A stretch of DNA of 64,000 nt, taken from assembly GCA_026122225.1 (NCBI GenBank), contig JANEZZ010001959.1, forward strand, positions 1,125,501 through 1,189,500, written 5' to 3'. The stretch comes from Heloderma charlesbogerti (lineage: Eukaryota > Chordata > Lepidosauria > Squamata > Helodermatidae). The translations under genes and the position numbers were made by a program. Position 1 is the first letter of the stretch. Every line of letters begins with the position of its first letter. Under the pieces are notes generated by a model. The model saw only the letters and a list, made by a program, of their open reading frames with translations. It was not told the origin of the DNA and did no database searches. Of the stretch, positions 55,961 to 64,000 are shown piece after piece.

Positions 55961-57882
55961 AATGTGGCTTCACAAAAAGCTTAGGGATGACCTGAAAACA
56001 AAAAAGGGCACATATAGGAAGTGGAAAGAAGGCCAAGTAACAAAGGAAGAGTACAGGCAGGTAGCACAGAATTGCAGGGATGGCATCAGGAAGGCTAAAG
56101 CTGAGAACGAGCTGAGGTTAGCGAGGGATGCTAAAAGCAACAAAAAGGCTTTCTTCAGCTACGTGCACAGTAAAAGACAGAGGAAAGAAATGGTGGTTCA
56201 GCTGTTAAATAAGGATGGCAAAACGATAACAGATGACAAAAGGCAGAGGTGCTCAATTCCTACTTTGGCTCAGTCTTCTCCCAAGAGAGAGTCTATGACC
56301 CCCCTGGCAAAGGCGAAGTATAGGCTGAAGGGGCAGGATTGCAGCTTGAGATCGATAGGCATATGGTCAAGGAACACCTAATTACTTTGAATGAGTTCAA
56401 ATCTCCAGGGCCAGATGAACTGCACCCTAGAGTAATAAAGGAACTGGCAGAAGAACTCTCAGAACCGCTGTCTATTCTCTTTGAGAAATCATGGAGGACG
56501 GGTGAAGTGCCAGATGACTGGAGGAGGGCTAATGTTGTCCCTATCTTCAAAAAGGGTAAAAAAAGAGGAACCTGGGAACTACAGACCAGTCAGTCTGACA
56601 TCAATCCCTGGGAAAATTCTGGAGCAGATCATAAAGCAATTCATCTGGAAGCACCTTGAAAACAATGCCATGATTACTCCAAGCCAACATGGATTTGTCA
56701 AAAACAAGTCCTGCCAGACAAATCTGATCTCATTTTTTGATTAAGTCACCTCCCTTGTAGACCATGGGAATGCTGTGGACATCATATACCTCGACTTCAG
56801 CAAAGCTTTTGACAAAGTGCCCCATGACATCCTGATGAGCAAACTAGCTCAAAGTGGGCTAGATGAAACAACGATCCTGTGGATCCACAGTTGGCTACAG
56901 AATTGGACTCAAAGAGTGCTTATCAATGGGACCTTCTCAAACTGGGGAGAGGTAACAAGTGGGGTACCGCAGGGCTCAGTCCTGGGCCCAGTGCTCTTCA
57001 ACATTTTTATTAATGGCTTGGAGGAGGAGGTGCAGGGAATGCTGATCAAATTTGCAGATGATACAAAATTGAGAGGGATAGCTAATACCTTGGAAGACAG
57101 AAACAAAATTCAAAGTGGTCTGGATAGACTGGAGCGCTGGACAGAAAACAACAGAATGACATTGAATAGGGATAAATGCCAAGTTCTGCACCTAGGAAAA
57201 AGAAACCAAGTGCACAGTTACAAGATGGGGGATAAGTGGCTCAACAACACTACAAGCGAGAAAGATCTTGGAACTGTTGTCGATCACAAGCTGAATATGA
57301 GCCAACAATGTGATGTGGCTGCAAAAAAGCAAATGCTCTTTTGGGCTGCATTAATCGAATCATAGCTTCCAAATCCTGTGAACTACTAGTTCCCCTCTAC
57401 TCAGCACTGGTTAGGCCTCATCTGGAGTACTGTGTCCAGTTCTGGGCACCACACTTTAAGAAGGATGCAGACAAACTGGAGAGGGTTCAGAGGAGGGCAA
57501 TGATCAGGGGACTGGAAACAAAGCCCTATGAAGAGAGACTGAAAGAACTGGGCATGTTTAGCCTTGAGAAGAGAAGACTGAGGGGAGATATGATAGCACG
57601 CTTCAAGTACTTGAAAGGTTGTCACAGAGAAGAAGGCCAGGATCTCTTCTCAATCATCCCAGAGTGCAGGACATGGAATAATGGGCTCAAGTTGCAGGAA
57701 GCCAGATTCCGGCAATTACCTAGGGAGGTGGTGGGCTCTCCCACACTGGAGGCGTTCATGGCAAGGCTGGACAGCCATCTGTCGGGGATGCTCTGACTTG
57801 GATTCCTGCAGTGAGCAGGGGGTTGGACTCGATGGCCTTGTAGGCCCCTTCCAATCCTACTATTCTATGATTCTATGATTCC
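55961..57882 (+). mobile_element. CR1 LINE copy C, 5'-truncated
   Basis: It starts at AATGTGGCTTCACAAAAAGC, inside ORF2, directly after the TTCC tract, and ends with ATTCTATGATTCTATGATTC. It keeps the segment that copy B has lost (56008-56337). A deletion of about 50 bases near 57712 removes the LNIRKN...VRAIRQW block seen in copy A. Right flank CCTTCATTTCTCCTTCC is also pyrimidine-rich. Confidence 0.93.
55962..57796 (+). pseudogene. CR1 ORF2 remnant (reverse transcriptase)
   Basis: Open pieces: 55962-56381 (LRDDLKTKKGTYRKWKEGQ and NELRLARDAKSNKKAFFSYV), about 56339-56744, 56775-57365 (DFSKAFDKVPHD, GVPQGSVLGPVLFNIF and the catalytic FADDTKL near 57052) and 57341-57796 ([16 protein letters not shown] and [12 protein letters not shown]). 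Breaks are shifts near 56240-56340 and 56565, a TAA stop at 56742-56744, and a base lost near 57330. The endonuclease is absent. RT motifs themselves look sound. Confidence 0.9.
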
Positions 57883-58970
57883 TTCATTTCTCCTTCCAAA
57901 TTCCACTTTAGTTCTGAGGTCCTGCTGTATTCTGTGTTAAGCTAAGACAGTATCCTTGTTATATGTTATGCTGTTCATGTTGTCCATTCCTCAGAAGCTG
58001 CTATAGCAATCTTGATCATCTTGCATCTGAGAGCTTTTACATAATGAAACATGGGCACATGGGGAGGAGAAGTTGTTTGGTTCCCCCCAGCCCTTCCAAA
58101 AGATAAACAGTATAAATTTTTGATTGGGCATGTTTGGGTGCAGCTGTTAACTCCACAACAAAAGGTAGTTCCTTCCATTTCTCATCTTCAAAAGTCAAAG
58201 TCTACCCTAAAAGCACCCAATGCATTTGAATATACCTCAGACTATAGTCCTGACTATGAACAGGGGGATGCAACTAGCAAAGCTCTCCATATTTTTTTGC
58301 TAAACAATGGATAGAGAAGTATGGGTGTAGTATTTGTTTGACTCCAGTAGTCATATTGGATTGGATGCCGACAGTCATACTTAGAGTAGACTCATTGAAA
58401 TCAATGGGACTTAAGTTAGTAATGACTAAGTTAGCATGACTAGGGCTGCATCCTATTTGGCCATTGAAAACTAAAAATCTAGGGCAGAACCAACTGAGGC
58501 AGATTCCATATGCACCCCTAGCCCCCTTGCACCAGGGCCGGCACTCTTGCACTGAATACTATGCTCTACTGCCATTGCACAGTGGAGAAGTGGACTGAGC
58601 TTTTATGTAACTGGGCAAGAGCTGTCTTATGCATTTCTTCATGAGCCTGCCAAACCAGAACCTGTCTCAGTAAATCAGTTTTGGAAAGGAAATGTATTTG
58701 TAGGAATTCCACTTCTGTGATTCTCTCACCCTTAGAGCATCTCTCAGCAGGTGGGCTATGCTGCTGGACCACTTGGAATGGGATGGCCCTGCTGCTCTTG
58801 GAAGATTCAGCCCTGAAGCACAACTGCTTCTTGTCAGATGCACACAGAGGAACCAGCTGGAACTTTTGATCTCCTGTCATGTATTTGATTTAATTATACG
58901 TTTGGCTGTTAAAAATCAAAACAAAAATCATCTGAGTCGTTCTTTGAAGTTTGTCCGTTAGATGCCATAC
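57883..58970. other. Gene-free stretch
   Basis: Around 58360-58455 an AATCAATGGGACTTAAGTTA block resembles the short repeat of 38385-38490. No coding motif. Confidence 0.45.
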
Positions 58971-58974
58971 AGCA

Positions 58975-59110
58975 GCCTTCTCCACTTTGGTGCTCCCCCC
59001 TGATGTTTTGGACCACAAGTCCCATCATTCTTGACCATTGGCCCTGCTGGCTGGGGCTAATGGGAGTTTTAATCCAAAACATCTGGTGGGTATCACATTG
59101 GAGAAGGCTG
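58975..59110. mobile_element. Palindromic hAT MITE, well preserved
   Basis: Ends CAGCCTTCTCCACTTTGG and CACATTGGAGAAGGCTG are inverted; the GACCATTGGCCCTGCTGGCT centre matches 39658. Flanks agree only partly (CCATACAG and CTGAACAG). Confidence 0.7.
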
Positions 59111-59334
59111 CTGAACAGGATATGGGTTGCCAGGGCTTGTTTGATGCTTGGGTAATTCAGTAGCACTTGGCTATCACCAACACACACACACAATTTGAAA
59201 GCTTAGGCAAAGTAGACATAGACTGTAACCAATCTGTATATTGTTTTTCTCTTTCCACTTTTGAGAGATATCCCAAAACAGGTGCCAGAATCTTATACCT
59301 ACTCTACAATCGAAGGACTAGTTCTGTCTTAATA

Positions 59335-59337
<3 letters not shown>
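59111..59337. other. Short gene-free stretch
   Basis: Nothing recognised. Confidence 0.4.

Positions 59338-59379
<42 letters not shown>
59338..59379. repeat. (AT)n microsatellite
   Basis: Uninterrupted AT run, able to fold on itself. Confidence 0.97.
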
Positions 59380-59384
<5 letters not shown>

Positions 59385-59576
59385 GCCAACCAGCTCATTG
59401 CTGGGTTACATCCACAACAGAAAGAAAGCTGAAATTTCATACAAATGCAGTCAATGGCACTTTGATTGATAGATAAGTGTAGAAACAGAACAATTCACCG
59501 AACTATTTTCAGAAAAGAGGGATGAAATATAAGGGCCAATGCAGACATGACATTCAGTCATGTGTATCTGTCCCTG

Positions 59577-59993
59577 TTGTTGTTGTTGTTGTTGTTCAGT
59601 CGTTCAGTCGTGTCCGACTCTTCGTGACCCCATGGACCATAGCACGCCAGGCCTTCCTGTCCTGCGCTCTCTCCCGGAGTGTGCTCAAGTTCATATTCAT
59701 TGCATCCGTGATGCTATCTAGCCATCTCATCCTCTGCCGTCCTCTTCTCCTTTTGCCTTCAGTCTTTCCCAGCATCAGGGTCTTTTCGAGGGAGTTTTCT
59801 CTTCGCATTACGTGGCCAAAATATTGGAGCTTCAGCTTCATTATCTGTCCTTCCAATGAGCACTCAGGGTTGATTTCCTTTAGGATTGACTGATTTGACC
59901 TCCTTGCAGTCCAGGGGACTCGTAAGAGTCTTCTCCAGCACCACAGTTCGAAAGCATCAATTCTTCGGCGCTCAGCCTTCCTTATAGTCCAGC
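59577..59993 (-). mobile_element. BovB LINE copy 6, 5'-truncated, with target duplication
   Basis: The (TTG)n tail is at the left, followed by TTCAGTCGTTCAGTCGTGTC; the 5' break is in the SWTIRKAE region at the right. TATCTGTCCCTG stands at 59565-59576 and again at 59994-60005, a 12-base duplication. The frame 59596-59856 (minus) reads EGQIMKLKLQYFGHVMRREN, so it belongs with copy 3. It is about 417 bases long and carries no complete domain. Confidence 0.95.
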
Positions 59994-60005
59994 TATCTGT
60001 CCCTG

Positions 60006-61204
60006 ACTATCTTTTAAACCAAAGGCAGCCTTGGAATAGAAGAATTTGAGTGGAGGAATCGTACTGGGAGGCCCTTTGGGAGGTTTTCACCTCTGGCTAT
60101 TTTTCCTGTCCCCATAGCTGCTTTTCTCCTTGAAGGGGGTAAGACACGGGTACACCAAGGGTGATTTTGAGTGGGGAAAATAGCCAGAGAGGAAAGCATT
60201 AGCCAGCCCTTCCTCCCTCCCATTCCATCCTCCACCTAAACTCACAGCCTCCTAAGCTGCTCTGATGTTTTTTTTAAAAAAAACTTGGCAGAAAGATACA
60301 CGTAATTGCATGTCAGGTCTACTTGACTCAAAGTAGGAAGCCAAAACAGAAGAAGACAAGCCACACATGCAATGTGTGGGACTGTTGTGGGAATCTTTCC
60401 TTCCCCAAACTGAATAAGATTGGAGGCAGGATTTGCAGAGGCAGCCAAGAAATCAGTTTGAAAACATAACAAAGCACACTTGTGGCAGAACTGAGAACTG
60501 TGGAAGTTTCCAGTGGCAGCCAGAAATATTCCTATGCATGTCAAATTCAAGTTGCATTCACTTGCACTTAATAAAATTTCAGAATTGTCATGTTCTCAAC
60601 TGACGTTTTAAAAAAAGCATATCACATCTTATCATTTAGCATGTAGTGCTCTTTGACATATCTATGTGTGCACTGCAAGAGAGTCACAATCTTTTCACAC
60701 AGCTGGACTATTCACATGAATAATATTTTGAGCATAACATCTGCAGAAACAAACTCCTGACAACAATTCCTCTTGCTTTGATGCTTGCCTCTTGATGAAT
60801 TTACTTTCTTCATGTTCACCATACCTACTCATTACTAGCATGGCCACCACTCAAGAAGATTATCTCTTCTGAGATCACCGTGGCCCTCTGAGGAGTGTCA
60901 CAGCCCCTCTGCCTACCATTAGCTGAGCTGTTCTAATGTCACAGAGACTTTGGTTAATGGAGATTATGGAGACCTTAATATCTTATTTTAACTTTAACGC
61001 CTATAAGGAATTCTTGGTAAGTGAGAACATAAAAGAATTGCTGGTAAACCATGAAATTTTGAATGACTCCTTGTGGGTAAAAATGCTTGTAGTCTTTCAG
61101 TGAAAGCAGGTAGCTGGCATGTTTAGTATAGTTGCTTACACCAGAAACAAACAAACAAAATAGTTTGTGTACTGGCCTGTATCACTTGCTTTTAGATTGT
61201 AAAC
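60006..61204. other. Gene-free stretch
   Basis: No gene or named repeat recognised. Confidence 0.5.
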
Positions 61205-61386
61205 CTTCAAGCATGCCTCCGAATACCAGTTGTTGGGGAACTTCAGCAAGAAAAGGCCATTATATTCATGTCTTGCTTGTGGGCTTCTTAAAGGCGTCTG
61301 GTTGGCCGCTGTGAGAAACACGATACTGGACTAGCTAGGACTTTGATCTGATCCAGCAGGGCTCTTCTTATATTCTCATGTTCTTA
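61205..61386 (+). mobile_element. CR1-type 3' fragment, second subgroup
   Basis: TTGCTTGTGGGCTTCTTAAA, GTCTGGTTGGCCGCTGTG, GATCTGATCCAGCAGGGCTC and TTCTTATATTCTCATGTTC are the complement of the blocks at 24037-24150, in order. This is the plus-strand form of that subgroup, with its 3' tip at 61386. Confidence 0.75.
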
Positions 61387-62287
61387 ATCCTTTTGAGCAG
61401 TTTAAAAAGTTACATGAACTTGAGCATGCACTGAGAGGGAGAGGATATACTTCCACCATCAGCCTAGAGCAGTAAGATATCACCGTATTCATAAAGATCT
61501 GTAATAAAGTACCTTGGGATTATTAGCCCCATCATTTACTCCTTGTCTGAGGCTTCTAGCAAACTGTTTTCATCCACCATATATTTCCTCTTAACTCTCT
61601 CCAATAATGGCATAGCAGAGGTAATTTCCCAGAACATTGAGGTTATGTCAAGAGTAAATTGTCCTGCATTTTGTCTGATCTAAAAGATGGCAGAGACACG
61701 TTCCTCAATAAACCTTTTTTTAATGGAGTTGCATGATTACTCCTGTTGCATTCTCTGGCTCAGGTCAGGACAGATCAGGAATCTCTGTCCATCAGATGTC
61801 ACATCTCCCATATACCAAGCTGCCATAAATGTGGCAGTTGCCTCGATCTTTGCCAGAGCCATATTTTAAGCCAGGCTGTTAACGGTTCCTTTGGATCCAA
61901 TTGTTTTTGTGTTTGTTTCTGATTGGTTGCGGTGCTCTTCGTGTGTGTCTTTTCTTATACTTACATTCAAACACATAGACATTTTATTTTTTTTGTCCAG
62001 AATTCCACAATGGCATTTTGTATCCTGTGTGTGCTGGTTAATTCTGGATTGTTCCTGTAACCTGCTTTTTTCTGTATCTCTTGGTATCTGTCATGAAAGA
62101 ACCTATAATCACTTGGGACATGATTCTGCCAATGTTAAACAACTTGATTGATTTAAATGAGAGAAATTAAGCATGTGCTTTATCTCTCCCATTTAAATCA
62201 ATAAGATTTAGAGTTTGGTCCAATGGTCGTTTAGTGGTAGTTACTCCCAGCTATGTCTGTGTAGGATCATAGCCTTAATATGCTTAA
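61387..62287. other. Gene-free stretch
   Basis: No gene or named repeat recognised, apart from a short ACTCCCAG-type repeat near 62190-62275. Confidence 0.45.
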
Positions 62288-62605
62288 CTTTGAATCACAA
62301 AATCAAAAAGTTGGAAGGGACTTTGGAGGTCATCTAGTCCAACCCTCTGCTCAAGTGCAGGATTTGCAATGCAGCATGCAACTACAACTGAGTTGGCTGT
62401 CCAGCCTCTGCTTAAATACTGCCAGCAAAGGAGAGCCCACCACCTCCCAAGGCAGTCTGCACTTCTGTTGAACAGCTCACAGCATTAGGACATTTCTCCT
62501 AATGTTTAGCTGAAACCTGCTTCCCTGCCATTTCCACCCATGGTTCTATCCCTGCCCTCTGGAGCAATAGAGAATGAGTCTGCCCTATCTTTGGCTGAAT
62601 TGTGC
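62288..62605 (-). mobile_element. CR1 3' end, another subgroup
   Basis: AAAAAGTTGGAAGGGACTTT, GGTCATCTAGTCCAACCCTC, AGAGCCCACCACCTCCCAAG and CATTTCTCCTAATGTTTAGC give the CR1 3' region in reverse. It lacks the ATTCTATG repeats and is more diverged than copy D. Confidence 0.75.
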
Positions 62606-62662
62606 CTAAAATGATGTCAGGTTGCTTTCAGATTTGATACAGCAGCACCGTCAGGATCTATA

Positions 62663-63003
62663 TCAGGGGTGAAGACTCCCACCCACCATGCCTTCTATGG
62701 GCCATATGATGCCAGGTGGGTATGGCCATGCCCTGGAGTCCTTTGCTCACTTGCCAAAGTACCAAGTGGATCCTCCATCCAGCGCTTGGGCTTGGGACCA
62801 GGCTTCACAGCATGCAGGCTTTCCTAGTTAGGGAAGCCCTGCATGTAGAGAAGCTGAGCCAGCTGAGGCTGAATCTACCCGTAGCAGTTACACTATTATC
62901 ATACCACAGTGATAACTGTTGGTGCTCATTGGTGTCATGTATAGCAATAGTTATCATTGCAGTATGATAATGGTAAAATCGCTATGTGCAGGTTCAGTCT
63001 GAG
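62663..63003. repeat. hAT-like start and imperfect inverted repeat
   Basis: It begins ATCAGGGGTGAAGACTCCC. Two arms of about 58 bases, 62864-62922 and 62945-63002, pair imperfectly (CTATTATCATACCACAGTGA with TCATTGCAGTATGATAATGG as the core). No right end or target duplication found. Confidence 0.45.
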
Positions 63004-63146
63004 CCTCCTTCGCTCCTCCAACAGGGGAGTGACAGAGACTCGATCAGCTCCCCTTGGCTTTGTCAGTCTCACCCCTTTCTCCATTAGGGAGGAGGTGGGG
63101 CAGGTGAAGTTGAGCCAGCCAAGTCTCTGTTGTTCTGATGCCCTAG

Positions 63147-64000
63147 GAAGAATGCATTTTTTTTTATTTGACTTGTACCCTGCCTTTATACCCAAAATGG
63201 CACTCAAGGCAGCTTACAATCACTAATAAAACTGGATACTGAAAACTGGAAGGATAGCAGAGAGGGAATGAACCCAGCCTCGCAGCCAGGGAGTAGCCAC
63301 TGAGAAGGCCCTCTTTCTGCCACCAAACATGCCTTTGGAGGCGGGAGTCTTGAAAAAAGGGCCTCTGCCAAAGAACCGGGCAGGCTCATATGGGAGAAGG
63401 CAGGTCTTTCGGGTAGCTTTGTCCCAAGCCATATAGGGCTTTATAGGTCATAACCGGCATGTTGAATTCTGCCTGGAAATCTGCCTAGTGAAGCTGTCAT
63501 AACAAGGGAGTCATGTGCTCCCTGTAACCAGCCCCGATCAACAGCATGGCCACAGCATTCTGGACCAGCAGAAGTTTCAGAACAGTTTTTTATGGCAGCC
63601 ACATGTAGAGTGCATTACAGTAAACCAAAAAGGATATAACTAAGGTATGCACGACTGTGGCCAGATTAGATGTCTCTATGAACAGGCGCAGTTGGTGCTT
63701 TAGCCTCCACTGTGAAAACCCATTTCTGGCCACAACTGAAACTTGAGCATCCAGGTTCAAGGCTGAGTCCAGAAGTATGCCCAAACTGTGAGCCTGAGTC
63801 TTCAGGGGAAGTGTAACCCCATCCAGCACAGGTTGAATCCCTATTCCCTCATCTACCTTTTGACTAACCAGGAGCACCTCTGTCTTGTCTGGATTAAGCT
63901 TCAATTTGATTGCCCTCATCCAGTCCATTACCAGCACGAAGCACCGATTTAGAACCATAACAGCTTCTTTGGATTTGGAAGGAAAGAGAGATGGAGTTGG
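63147..64000 (-). mobile_element. L2-type LINE, minus strand, runs off the window
   Basis: On the minus strand 63958-63590 reads DWMRAIKLKLNPDKTEVLLV, LGILLDSALNLDAQVS and ISFLVYCNALYMWLP, the L2 region after the catalytic motif. Downstream 63432-63223 gives the GLG...SYEPARFFG and RAFSVATPWLR blocks. The 3' end is near 63147-63180 (GGGTACAAGTCAAATAAA on the minus strand). A shift occurs near 63550-63590. The catalytic part lies beyond the window. Confidence 0.85.

Noticed and set aside
1..64000. CRISPR arrays, bacterial operons, viral genomes
   Set aside because: No regularly spaced repeats, no prokaryote-like gene packing and no viral gene order; the LINE and SINE content points to a vertebrate.

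Overview
The window looks like repeat-rich, gene-poor DNA from a squamate reptile (lizard or snake). This rests on the combination of RTE-type BovB LINEs with (CAA)n tails, CR1 LINEs ending in ATTCTATG repeats, L2-type LINEs with a 3' hairpin and AT-rich tails, tRNA-derived SINEs of the Sauria type, and short hAT-type elements. The species cannot be fixed from the sequence. I found no convincing host protein-coding exon, no functional RNA gene and no CRISPR. Nearly every supported coding stretch belongs to a retrotransposon.

Layout. 1-1.2 kb: BovB copy 1 (cut by the window edge), then a SINE. 3.4-4.2 kb: an L2 fragment. 7.1-8.6 kb: CR1 copy A. 10.5-11.0 kb: BovB copy 2. 11.8-12.2 kb: a CR1 3' end on the minus strand. 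14-16 kb: two SINE types and a hAT MITE with an 8-bp target duplication. 18-25 kb: L2 and CR1 fragments, two hAT elements and an inverted pair of palindromic elements. 29.29-32.52 kb: full-length BovB copy 3 with an uninterrupted 1047-codon ORF. 33.51-34.78 kb: BovB copy 4, inverted to copy 3 and very similar. 36.73-37.22 kb: a hAT-like element built of nested palindromes. 39.9-43.7 kb: CR1 copy B with both ORF1 (SGNH esterase) and ORF2. 45.8-45.9 kb: a chimera of 5S rRNA and a CR1 tail. 47.14-50.36 kb: near-full-length BovB copy 5 with two single-base deletions. 55.96-57.88 kb: CR1 copy C. 59.58-59.99 kb: BovB copy 6 with a clear target duplication. 63.1-64 kb: a minus-strand L2.

How the parts relate. 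BovB, CR1 and L2 each supply a reverse transcriptase (with an APE-type endonuclease where full length) able to prime at the target site. The short elements appear to depend on them: the 5S chimera and the tRNA-Ala SINE carry CR1-like 3' ends, and several insertions are little more than an L2 3' hairpin plus tail. The BovB copies fall into two groups by shared residues: 3, 4 and 6 (younger looking) versus 1, 2 and 5. The points most worth checking are the intact BovB ORF whose endonuclease has Lys where Glu is expected, the 5S/CR1 chimera, the fourfold-palindromic hAT-like element, and the 1.27-kb BovB inverted repeat.
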